Below are positions 55,450 to 63,482 of a stretch of 64,000 bases of DNA, in pieces. Position numbers and translations under genes: made by a program. The stretch spans positions 4,184,501 through 4,248,500 of the forward strand of contig UGTZ01000001.1 in the NCBI GenBank assembly GCA_900455085.1, in the 5' to 3' direction. The DNA comes from Providencia rettgeri (GTDB taxonomy: Bacteria > Pseudomonadota > Gammaproteobacteria > Enterobacterales > Enterobacteriaceae). Each line of letters starts with the position of its first letter. Positions within the stretch are counted from its first letter, which is position 1. The notes under the pieces were generated by a model, which made no database searches, was not told where the DNA came from, and saw only the letters and a program-made list of their open reading frames with translations.

Positions 55450-55468
55450 CCACCTCTATAAGAGGTGG
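55450..55468 (-). terminator. Hairpin after the 2OG-oxygenase gene
   Basis: CCACCTCT-ata-AGAGGTGG, 8-bp stem, 17 nt past the stop on the minus strand; the T-tail is weak. Confidence 0.55.
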
Positions 55469-55484
55469 TAATAGCCTGAACGGG

Positions 55485-56069
55485 TTAAAGTATTTTTTCA
55501 GTTAAAAACCACCCCGCGATACTTTCGCGAGTTTGTTCTGTCGGGAGAACTTCATGAGGAAATTCTTCTGACATAAAAAAGATCATACGACCTACAATGG
55601 GTTCTAACTTAAACAATTGATTATCTTCTTGGTCATAGACAACCAATTCACCACCATCGCTAGGGTGCCATTGTTCATTCATATATAGAACCGTCGTAAT
55701 TTTTCGTCGACCGACACCTCTTGGGTTATCCACGTGTTTCTTATAAAAACCACCATTTGGATAACGGCAAAAATGTGTTTCAAAATCACGTAGACCAAGA
55801 TAAAGCTGACAGTTAAGTTCTTGCCTGACCTGCTCCATTTTATTGAGATAATGAACTATAGAACTCCCCATTTCGGGCTCCAACCAAACCGTTTGGTCGC
55901 CGCGAATCGCTTTATTGCCTTGTAATGAGTCCCGATGTCCAATACGTGCGTCTTGTAATGTATTCGGAATGCATTGTTTTATTTCTTTAACTTCGGACAG
56001 AGTCAAGAAATCGTCCCACACATACCAACCTTGTGAGGAAAGTGAATCAATAAGTTTATTAATTGACAT
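55485..56069 (-). CDS. 2-oxoglutarate/Fe(II) oxygenase, prolyl-hydroxylase type
   Basis: The protein has 194 residues of the SM-20/EGL-9-like family. The double-stranded beta-helix carries the HxD metal motif (KKHVDNP), the distal His (FPHEV) and the 2OG-binding Arg (RESIAGWF). Relatives in Pseudomonas (PPHD) and Vibrio hydroxylate a proline of elongation factor Tu. Whether this one does is not shown. The start at ATG 56069 (MSINKL) is chosen on similarity; the frame is open 17 codons further and no strong ribosome site is seen. Confidence 0.82.
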   Translation of the reverse strand: MSINKLIDSLSSQGWYVWDDFLTLSEVKEIKQCIPNTLQDARIGHRDSLQGNKAIRGDQTVWLEPEMGSSIVHYLNKMEQVRQELNCQLYLGLRDFETHFCRYPNGGFYKKHVDNPRGVGRRKITTVLYMNEQWHPSDGGELVVYDQEDNQLFKLEPIVGRMIFFMSEEFPHEVLPTEQTRESIAGWFLTEKIL

Positions 56070-56256
56070 GATGAGTGTTAGGAAGGTTATTCGGTAAAAC
56101 TTTATACGGTAAGACAACAAAAAAATAAAATTAAAAACTCAAATCCTGATGATTAAAACATTCCATTAATACTAATCACTGGAAATATAATATTAATTAT
56201 CATAGAGTAAGCAAAAATCACAGTAATCACACTTGTCATCCAACCTTACATTAAAA

Positions 56257-56291
56257 TTAAAAAAGGTATTCAACTCTTTGTTGAATACCTT
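56257..56291 (-). terminator. Intrinsic terminator of the coiled-coil gene
   Basis: On the minus strand, AAGGTATTCAAC...GTTGAATACCTT (12-bp stem) followed by TTTTAATTTT. Confidence 0.85.
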
Positions 56292-56330
56292 GAATTCAAT
56301 AAATAAAACGATTGATTAGCTTAAATGCCT

Positions 56331-57006
56331 CTATAAGTACTGCCCTGTTCTATCTAAACCACCATAGTTATGGTGAGTAATACTCTTCATTTTTATTGAT
56401 AATTCTATTACAGCACTCATTTTATCAGGCATAGAGAAAGAAGCTATTTGTTCGCTAATAGCTTGCTGGTTACTAGTCTGGACTAATGGCTTCAATCTAG
56501 CTTCTTTATATTCGCTATTTATTTGCTTAGTCAGTTCTGCAACCCTTGTTATAGCCTGTTTTATTTTAATAGTCTGATTATTAGCATTAATAATATTACT
56601 TCTTGCTGAATCAGATATTTTATTGTTTGTGTTATGTGAGATTTTTGAAATTAAATTAACCACATTTATTCTTTCATTCATCGTAGACTCATTTACAGAA
56701 TCTAATTCCAAATTACCTATCATCTTATTAGTTCTGGTTTGAATTGTTTCATTCATAGAATCTAACATCCTTTCATGTTTAATTCGACTAATTGTAATCT
56801 CACTTAATTTTTTTTTTCATTTCTCTTACTAATGGCGCTGACGACACCCCATCATCTGTGTATTTTTTCGCTTTCAACTCATTAATTTCCTTCCTTAATG
56901 AATTCTCTGCACCTTTTGTTTTTTTAATTCGATTTTCTATTGATTGAAGTAATGACTCAATTTCTTTATGTTTTTCATTATTTTTAATATCAAAATTAGT
57001 ATTCAT
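56331..57006 (-). CDS. Hypothetical helical protein, split by an A10 tract
   Basis: Two frames join if one A is removed from a ten-A run on the minus strand (plus 56808-56817): EMKKK then LSEITISRIKHERML leads into MLDSMNETIQTRTNK. The joined product is about 225 residues, Lys/Glu/Asn-rich and mostly helical, with a likely coiled coil (ESLLQSIENRIKK) and no signal peptide. A GGGATG site precedes the start. I recognise no family. The tract could be a sequencing error, a slippage site for transcription or a phase-variable contingency tract. The base composition is much more AT-rich than in the core genes. Confidence 0.55.
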
Positions 57007-57240
57007 ATTTTTACATCCCTTAGTGTATTAATACTATAAAACTGACATGTACAGCAAAAAAATGATACATGAGCAGGTAATAAATAACTAATTTAGTATT
57101 TATATAGTACAACAGACACATGTCTAATTTTATTATCAATATAATAATAAATAATTTTTACGCTAATTATTTATTGAATAGATTATAATAAATATCACCG
57201 AAATAACTATCAGTGATATTTATTATTGATAGCATGAGTT
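57007..57240. other. AT-rich gap between the coiled-coil gene and uvrD
   Basis: About 230 bp with no coding frame. An imperfect repeat AATATCAC / GTGATATT (57191-57220) lies just past the uvrD stop and may terminate uvrD. Confidence 0.45.
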
Positions 57241-59403
57241 TTATAGGCTCTCCAACCGTGCATAAGACGCCACCAGCCACTTAATCCCTTGACCTTGAAA
57301 GGCAATTTGCAAGCGGCAGTGTTCCCCACTACCTTCAAGGTTAATAATCGTGCCTTCACCAAATTTAGGGTGCATGACACGCTGACCTAGAGCATAACCT
57401 GAATCATTTTGGCTAATCGGTGTACCAAGGCGTTGATGGCTAACTGGTCTTGAAACCTGCGCTCGCAAACGAACTTCTTCAACACACTCGGTTGGTAGCT
57501 CACCGATAAAACGAGAAGGCCTGTGATAAACCTCTTTGCCATATAAACGACGGCTTTCTGCATAAGTAATCGTGAGTTTTTCCATTGCACGGGTAATACC
57601 GACATAAGCAAGACGACGCTCTTCTTCAAGACGACCACTTTCATCCATCGACATTTGACTTGGGAACATGCCTTCTTCCATGCCCACAATGAATACAACT
57701 GGAAACTCTAGGCCTTTAGCTGAATGCAAAGTCATCAATTGAACAGCATCTTGGCTGACATCCGCTTGCCCATCCCCAGCTTCCAATGCCGCATGAGAAA
57801 GAAAAGCCTGCAATGGCATTAAGTCTTGGTCTTCGTCTTGATAGCTAAAATCACGGGTTGCATTGACTAACTCTTCCAAGTTTTCAATGCGAGCCTGCGC
57901 CTTTTCGCCTTTTTCTTGCTCATACATCGCTCGTAGGCCTGAGTCGTTAATCACTCTATCGGCTTGAACATGTAATGGCATATCTTGGGTTTCTTTGGCT
58001 AATGCATCGATTAATTCTAAGAAACGTTCAATTGCGGCAGCTGCACGACCTCCCAACACCTGCTCGCGAAGTAAGTACTCACAACTTTCCCATAGTGTTA
58101 GCTGTTGATCCCGTGCAGTTTGGCGAACAGTATCTAATGTTCTATCGCCGATGCCACGGGTTGGTGTATTGACCACACGTTCAAAGGAGGCATCGTCGTT
58201 GCGATTTGCTATTAATCTTAAATAAGAAAGTGCATCTTTAATCTCTTGGCGTTCAAAGAAACGTTGCCCACCATAAATACGATATGGCATTGCACCTTGG
58301 ATGAGCGCTTCTTCCAATACACGAGACTGGGCATTACTACGATACAGCATGGCACAATCTTGTAAGGCCCCACCATTTTCATGCCATTGTTTGATGCGGC
58401 CAACTACATAGCGTGCTTCATCTAACTCATTAAACGCACAGTAGAGGGATATTGGCTCGCCATCTCCGCCTTCCGTCCATAAATTTTTCCCTAAGCGGTC
58501 ACTGTTATTCGCAATCAATGCGTTCGCCGCTTTTAAGATATTATTCGTTGAACGGTAGTTTTGCTCTAGACGGATAGTTTCTGTACCAGGAAAATCATTG
58601 AGAAAGCGCTGGATATTTTCGACTTGCGCACCACGCCAGCCATAGATTGACTGGTCATCATCACCAACAATCATGACTTTGCCTGTATCTCCAGCGAGTA
58701 CACGGATCCATGCGTATTGGATATTGTTGGTATCTTGAAATTCATCGACAAGAATATTGGTAAAGCGCTCACGATAATGCTGCAATACGTGAGGCTTGTT
58801 TAACCACAATTCATGGGCTCGTAATAATAGCTCAGCAAAATCTACCAGCCCGGCTCTATCACAAGCCTCTTGGTAAGCTTGGTATACTTTTAACCATGTG
58901 GCTTCAACTGGGTTACCATAGGCTTCAATGTGCTGAGGCCGCAGACCTTCATCTTTTTTGCCGTTGATGTACCACATCCCCTGACGAGGTGGCCATTGTT
59001 TTTCATCTAAATTCATCGCCTTAAGTAAACGACGAATTAAACGGTATTGGTCATCACTATCTAGAATTTGGAAGTCTTGTGGTAAATTGGCGTCCATATA
59101 ATGTTGGCGCAATAAACGATGCGCTAAGCCGTGGAATGTTCCTATCCACATACCGCCTTCACTAGTACCAATCAATTGATTGATTCTATGGCGCATTTCT
59201 GCCGCTGCTTTGTTCGTGAATGTCACTGCCATAATTGAAAATGGAGAAGCATTTTCCACAGACATCAGCCATGCGATTCGATGCACTAGCACCCGAGTTT
59301 TACCACTACCAGCCCCCGCAAGGACAAGTAAATTGGTACGCGGTGCGGCAACCGCTTCGCGCTGTTTGTCGTTAAGACCTTCAAGCAGATAAGAGACGTC
59401 CAT
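57241..59403 (-). CDS. uvrD: DNA helicase II UvrD
   Basis: UvrD is a superfamily-1A 3'-5' helicase of mismatch and nucleotide excision repair; it also removes RecA filaments. Walker A AGAGSGKTRV, DEFQDTNN, motif III GDDDQSIYGWRGA and motif VI VGITRAMEKL are clear, and the C-terminal Tudor-like domain ends LVASYARLESL. The start at 59403 (MDVSYLL) gives 720 residues, as in E. coli; four codons upstream are unconserved. Upstream sites include a LexA box, a promoter and a leader hairpin. Confidence 0.97.
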   Translation of the reverse strand: MDVSYLLEGLNDKQREAVAAPRTNLLVLAGAGSGKTRVLVHRIAWLMSVENASPFSIMAVTFTNKAAAEMRHRINQLIGTSEGGMWIGTFHGLAHRLLRQHYMDANLPQDFQILDSDDQYRLIRRLLKAMNLDEKQWPPRQGMWYINGKKDEGLRPQHIEAYGNPVEATWLKVYQAYQEACDRAGLVDFAELLLRAHELWLNKPHVLQHYRERFTNILVDEFQDTNNIQYAWIRVLAGDTGKVMIVGDDDQSIYGWRGAQVENIQRFLNDFPGTETIRLEQNYRSTNNILKAANALIANNSDRLGKNLWTEGGDGEPISLYCAFNELDEARYVVGRIKQWHENGGALQDCAMLYRSNAQSRVLEEALIQGAMPYRIYGGQRFFERQEIKDALSYLRLIANRNDDASFERVVNTPTRGIGDRTLDTVRQTARDQQLTLWESCEYLLREQVLGGRAAAAIERFLELIDALAKETQDMPLHVQADRVINDSGLRAMYEQEKGEKAQARIENLEELVNATRDFSYQDEDQDLMPLQAFLSHAALEAGDGQADVSQDAVQLMTLHSAKGLEFPVVFIVGMEEGMFPSQMSMDESGRLEEERRLAYVGITRAMEKLTITYAESRRLYGKEVYHRPSRFIGELPTECVEEVRLRAQVSRPVSHQRLGTPISQNDSGYALGQRVMHPKFGEGTIINLEGSGEHCRLQIAFQGQGIKWLVASYARLESL

Positions 59404-59414
59404 AGTTACCATCA

Positions 59415-59441
59415 AAGCAAAACAGTGGCTAACACCACTGT
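59415..59441 (-). terminator. Leader hairpin (possible attenuator) of uvrD
   Basis: On the minus strand ACAGTGG-tgttag-CCACTGT followed by TTTGCTTT ends about 12 nt before the uvrD start codon. The E. coli uvrD leader is reported to carry an attenuator, so a similar role is likely. Confidence 0.65.
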
Positions 59442-59467
59442 GAGGTTGTTGACAATGGCGAATGCCA

Positions 59468-59483
59468 CTGTTTTTTTATACAG
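59468..59483. promoter_or_regulatory. LexA (SOS) box of uvrD
   Basis: CTG-N10-CAG with an A/T spacer (CTGTTTTTTTATACAG), close to the LexA consensus, overlapping the predicted uvrD transcription start. uvrD is a known SOS gene. Confidence 0.85.
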
Positions 59484-59489
59484 TAAATG

Positions 59490-59517
59490 ATTATACCAAT
59501 GATAAGAGAGAATCCAA
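59490..59517 (-). promoter_or_regulatory. Promoter of uvrD
   Basis: TTGGAT-N16-TATAAT on the minus strand, inside the 3' end of yigB. The LexA box lies just downstream of the -10. Confidence 0.7.
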
Positions 59518-60207
59518 CCGCGAAATTTCCACATGTGGTAATAAACGCACCTCTTTCTCTTCCATCAGTGTTTTTTGGTTTGTGTTGATCCAGCAAGCTT
59601 GCATGCCACTGTTAATTGCACCTTCAACATCCGTTAGCAAGTTGTCACCAACATGAAGAATAAATTGTGGCTCAATCTCAAGCCGCTTCGCGGCTAAACG
59701 ATACATATCGCAAAATGGCTTAGAGCGCCCGTCAGGCCCTGCTTTCAAGACAAATTGGAAATATTGACCTAACCCGCACGCTTCCGGTTCTGCATTTCCA
59801 TTAGTGATCGCCACCAGCGGAATTTTTTCTGCCAGTTGGCACAGTGTTTCATGAGTAGACTTTGGGACATCAATTCTATTTCGCCAATAAGTGAAATGCG
59901 CCATGATGTCATCTGCCCCTTTTTGTGCGGCTTCTTTTGAGTAGCCATAATGGCAAAACATCATTCTGGAAGAAAGCCAACGCCAGCGTGAAATATCATG
60001 ATAGATATCAGGTTCTTGCTCTTCGACAAGACGACGAAAAGCATAAAGATCTTCATTACTAAAATGATTAAAACGCGGGTCATATTCACGGACAAAACGT
60101 AAAACTTCTTCTTCCGTTTTATCAATAACTGGATGGTTATCGTAAAGCGTGTCATCCAAATCAAACGTGATCGCCAGAATGGGTGATAACGGACGGTAAA
60201 AATGCAT
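59491..60207 (-). CDS. yigB: YigB, HAD phosphatase of riboflavin synthesis
   Basis: A HAD phosphatase; E. coli YigB dephosphorylates 5-amino-6-(5-phosphoribitylamino)uracil in the flavin pathway and FMN. Motifs are TFDLDDTLYDN (I), AITNGNAEP (II), the Lys in FVLKAGPDGRSKP (III) and HVGDNLLTDVEG (IV). 238 residues, the same as E. coli. The start overlaps the xerC stop (TAATG), so the xerC-yigB pair is coupled. Confidence 0.95.
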   Translation of the reverse strand: MHFYRPLSPILAITFDLDDTLYDNHPVIDKTEEEVLRFVREYDPRFNHFSNEDLYAFRRLVEEQEPDIYHDISRWRWLSSRMMFCHYGYSKEAAQKGADDIMAHFTYWRNRIDVPKSTHETLCQLAEKIPLVAITNGNAEPEACGLGQYFQFVLKAGPDGRSKPFCDMYRLAAKRLEIEPQFILHVGDNLLTDVEGAINSGMQACWINTNQKTLMEEKEVRLLPHVEISRLDSLLSLV

Positions 60208-61142
60208 TAAGGTTTCTCCCTCTTTGCTCTTGGATGAGCCACATCATAAACATTTGCTAAGTGCTGAAAATCAAGGTGCGTATAGATTTGTGTTGTCGAT
60301 AAATTTGCATGCCCAAGAAGTTCTTGCACTCCACGTAAATTCCCACTTGATTCAAGGATATGTGTCGCAAAAGAGTGGCGTAATTTATGCGGGTTAATGT
60401 GGCTATTAACCCCTTGCTTTATACCCCATTGCTCAAAACGTTTCTGTACGTTCCGATTCGAAATACGTTTACCACTTTGGGTTGAAATAAAAACAGCGTC
60501 ATCTTCTGGCTCATAGAGCTCTCGCATCTCAAGCCAACGCTGTAGCCAACTCACGGCAGTTTTTCCCATTGGCACCCTGCGTTCTTTACTCCCTTTCCCC
60601 ATAACCCACACTTCACCCGTATTTAAATCAAGATGGCGAACATCTAGCCCAACTAGCTCAGATAAACGTAACCCTGCGCCGTACATCACTTCAAGCATCG
60701 TTCGGTCACGTACGACGAGCGGGTCACCACTCTCCATATTCAAAAGTTGGGAGACTTCATCCACATCCATATTTTTAGGAAGACGCTTTTTGGATTTAGG
60801 GGCATGAACGGCTTTTGCGGGATTTGCGGGTAATTCCCCTTGGTGCACCATCCAATCAAAAAAACTGCGCAGTGATGATAACCGCAACGCCATACTTGCG
60901 GCTTGTAAGCCCGATTTACGACTTTTAGCGGCAACGTTGCGCACAATCGTTGCATCAACTTTTTGCCATTCGTGGATATTTAGTGAGACTAACATTTCCA
61001 CAATAACACTCAATTGGCGACGATAATTAGTTATCGTGACAGGGCTTAGCCGACGTTCAACACGCAGATAATACAGAAAGGTCTCAATTTGGGTCATCAG
61101 CCCTTCAGGCTGATTTTTTATAGGCGTTCTATCCATTGGCAT
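60207..61142 (-). CDS. xerC: Site-specific tyrosine recombinase XerC
   Basis: XerC with XerD resolves chromosome dimers at dif. An N-terminal SAM-like DNA-binding domain precedes the catalytic domain: Arg in GAGLRLSEL, Lys in GKGSKERR, HKLRHSFATH (His and Arg), HANL and the nucleophile Tyr in TQIYTHLD. The start at ATG 61142 has GAGG five bases upstream and overlaps the yigA 3' end by 25 bp. This is the standard dapF-yigA-xerC-yigB order, so it is core, not an integrase. Confidence 0.96.
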   Translation of the reverse strand: MPMDRTPIKNQPEGLMTQIETFLYYLRVERRLSPVTITNYRRQLSVIVEMLVSLNIHEWQKVDATIVRNVAAKSRKSGLQAASMALRLSSLRSFFDWMVHQGELPANPAKAVHAPKSKKRLPKNMDVDEVSQLLNMESGDPLVVRDRTMLEVMYGAGLRLSELVGLDVRHLDLNTGEVWVMGKGSKERRVPMGKTAVSWLQRWLEMRELYEPEDDAVFISTQSGKRISNRNVQKRFEQWGIKQGVNSHINPHKLRHSFATHILESSGNLRGVQELLGHANLSTTQIYTHLDFQHLANVYDVAHPRAKREKP

Positions 61143-61822
61143 AATAACCTCGGTAGAATCTGAGCGACTTTCTCCAACATGACCGTTCCCATACCATGTT
61201 GATAATGTTCACGATCCCGACTAGTAAAGATGACCATACCGGATTCACCATGCTGACCAAACAGTGAAATAGCGACTGAACCGACATTTAATGCATCAGG
61301 TAAAAGTAATTGAATTTCAGGGCCATTCAACCGACCGAGGTAGTTACGTTTATCGCCAAATCGTTGAATTCTCACGGGTTCAAATACACGACGCGAAATA
61401 ACTAATTGATGCGCATCCAAAGGAGCGGATAAATGCCAGCTGTCACTAAACAAACGCACTTGAGCACCGGATAAACCCAGTTTTTTTGCCCAACGATTTA
61501 GCGCTAGCAGCATTTGCTGTAAACTTTCTGCTGATGACATTTCAATCACCAACACTAACAATTCATCAAAAAGCTCCACATTTTCGTGAGCTTGCTCAAC
61601 CATAAAACGAATATCTTGTTCGAGCTCTTTGATTTTCAACCGTTGACGACTCATCACTAACTCAGGTAATGAGATAGCTTCCCGCACAACATGGGGTACT
61701 TTTAGCTGTTCCAACAGTTGCGCATTACGAAGAAAAAAATAGGGGTTTTCCGTTAAGTAGCGCACGACATCGACCTCATCAATTTGATGAGCCAATTCCT
61801 GTGCTTTTTTGGTTTTATCCAT
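61118..61822 (-). CDS. yigA: YigA, DUF484 GAF-like protein
   Basis: A 234-residue cytoplasmic protein with an N-terminal helical part (VVRYLTENPYFF, SLPELVMSRQR) and a C-terminal GAF-like domain (GSVAISLFGQHGESGMVIFTSRD). The family is always beside xerC and dapF; its function is unknown. Confidence 0.92.
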   Translation of the reverse strand: MDKTKKAQELAHQIDEVDVVRYLTENPYFFLRNAQLLEQLKVPHVVREAISLPELVMSRQRLKIKELEQDIRFMVEQAHENVELFDELLVLVIEMSSAESLQQMLLALNRWAKKLGLSGAQVRLFSDSWHLSAPLDAHQLVISRRVFEPVRIQRFGDKRNYLGRLNGPEIQLLLPDALNVGSVAISLFGQHGESGMVIFTSRDREHYQHGMGTVMLEKVAQILPRLLCQWIERL

Positions 61823-61846
61823 TTTTCCCTCTTCAGCTATTCAAAA

Positions 61847-62671
61847 TTATAGTTGAATGACTCCGTCATAAACATGCGTTGCAGGGCCTGTCATATAAAG
61901 TGGCGCCCCAGGACCTTCCCAGGAAATATCTAATGAGCCCCCTGGTAAATCAACTTTGACCCGCTTCGCCAGTAATCCTTGACTAATTCCAACCGCGACA
62001 GCGGCGCATGCCCCGCTACCACAAGCTTGAGTTTCCCCAGCCCCACGTTCATAAACGCGCAAGCGGATGTGGTCAACACTGATAATTTCCATAAAGCCAA
62101 TATTGGCACGTTCTGGAAAGCGCTCATGATTTTCTAAAGCGGGACCTAAAACTTCGACTTCTGCCGTATGAATACTTTCAACTTGAATGACACAATGCGG
62201 GTTACCCATTGAGACCACCCCACACAGAACTGTACGTTCTTGTGCTCGAATAATATAGGTTTTTTCTTCTTTAACTGCGCGAAATGGTACTCTCTGTGGT
62301 TCAAAATCAGGCACGCCCATATTAACGCAGACATCATCATTCTCATTTATGGTTAATGTCATACGGCCGGACTGAGTACTGACTTTGATTTTTTGCTTAT
62401 TCGTTAAACCTTTAAGCCTGACAAAACGAGCAAAACAACGCGCACCATTGCCACATTGTGCAACTTCACTACCATCTGCATTAAAAATACGATAATGGAA
62501 GTCAAGGTCAGGGTCATAAGGTGCTTCAACCAATAGTAGTTGATCGAACCCAACTCCTGTGTGTCTATCCGCTAACCGACAAATCAATTCAGGCGAAAAA
62601 TATATATTTTGTGTAACGCCATCGACAACCATGAAGTCATTGCCTAAGCCATGCATTTTAGAAAATTGCAT
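61847..62671 (-). CDS. dapF: Diaminopimelate epimerase
   Basis: DapF interconverts LL- and meso-diaminopimelate for lysine and peptidoglycan synthesis without a cofactor, using two cysteines: CGNGARC (about 73) and ACGSGACA (about 217). KMHGLGNDFMVVD at the N-terminus is diagnostic. The start at ATG 62671 has GGAG upstream and gives 274 residues as in E. coli; an upstream start four codons earlier is unsupported. Confidence 0.97.
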   Translation of the reverse strand: MQFSKMHGLGNDFMVVDGVTQNIYFSPELICRLADRHTGVGFDQLLLVEAPYDPDLDFHYRIFNADGSEVAQCGNGARCFARFVRLKGLTNKQKIKVSTQSGRMTLTINENDDVCVNMGVPDFEPQRVPFRAVKEEKTYIIRAQERTVLCGVVSMGNPHCVIQVESIHTAEVEVLGPALENHERFPERANIGFMEIISVDHIRLRVYERGAGETQACGSGACAAVAVGISQGLLAKRVKVDLPGGSLDISWEGPGAPLYMTGPATHVYDGVIQL

Positions 62672-62692
62672 TTCACGCTCCATAGAGGTGGC

Positions 62693-62878
62693 TTACTGAT
62701 TATTTGTTGTTTGAGCAGGCTCTTTGGCAGTACTGTCTTGTGCGGTAGGTTGCACATCAGATGCCTTAGCCGGTGCTGCAGTTTCTTCCGGCGGAAAATA
62801 CAACGGGCCTTTTAAGCCACAGCCAGAAAGGGTAAATAAAACAACTAGTGCACTAAGCCCAATTAAACTTTTTTTCAT
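62693..62878 (-). CDS. lptM: LptM (YifL) lipoprotein
   Basis: A small lipoprotein that promotes oxidative maturation of LptD in the LPS translocon. The signal peptide carries the lipobox LSGC with lipidated Cys20, followed by GLKGPLYFPPEE, the functional segment, and an Ala/Thr-rich tail. The start at 62878 gives 61 residues; the open frame is longer but unconserved. It lies upstream of dapF. Confidence 0.92.
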   Translation of the reverse strand: MKKSLIGLSALVVLFTLSGCGLKGPLYFPPEETAAPAKASDVQPTAQDSTAKEPAQTTNNQ

Positions 62879-63113
62879 TCTTTTTCGCCCGTATTGCTCA
62901 CTTTTGACATCTGATAATTTACACAATAACAGGAGTGGCCTTGCAAATCACGCCTGTTTATCTAGCATGCGGATATTATATACTTTAGGCTAAATTTAGT
63001 CTGAAGTTTTTAGTGGGCATGCTTAGATTGACCCTGATGCAGATTCCCTCCTATAATTTCAGCTAACAATAATAATTTCAATTAACCCATTGTGAGCAAA
63101 CAGGAAATTAATC

Positions 63114-63431
63114 GTGAATGACAGCGAATTTCATCAGCTAGCAGAAACGCTACTGAGCACCATCGAAGAACATTTAGATAATTATGAGGGTGATGCCGAT
63201 ATTGATTGTGAAATCAATGGGGGTGTGATGACTCTTAGCTTTGAAGATGGCAGTAAAATTATTATCAACAAGCAAGAAGCATTCCACCAAATATGGCTAG
63301 CGACTAAACAGGGTGGGTACCATTATGATTATCAACAAGGTAATTGGATTTGTGACCGCTCTGGGCATGAATTTAAAGCTAAATTAGCCGAGGCAATTGC
63401 CTTTCAAAGCCAAGAGCCCTTTTCATTTTAA
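63114..63431 (+). CDS. cyaY: CyaY, frataxin homologue
   Basis: CyaY binds iron and modulates IscS in iron-sulfur cluster assembly. Its 105 residues (E. coli 106) hold the acidic N-terminal helix (ADTLL-like, EEHLDNYEGDADIDCE) and the beta sheet with QEAFHQIWLAT and WICDRSG. The start is GTG at 63114, with AGGA eight bases upstream. Convergent with cyaA and divergent from lptM. Confidence 0.95.
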   Translation: MNDSEFHQLAETLLSTIEEHLDNYEGDADIDCEINGGVMTLSFEDGSKIIINKQEAFHQIWLATKQGGYHYDYQQGNWICDRSGHEFKAKLAEAIAFQSQEPFSF

Positions 63432-63482
63432 GCATTACAAGTTTCGAAGGTGGGCAGCACGCTATACTGCCTGCCATTAATA

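Noticed and set aside
60207..61142. Tyrosine recombinase as evidence of a mobile element
   Set aside because: It is core XerC in its conserved dapF-yigA-xerC-yigB-uvrD setting.
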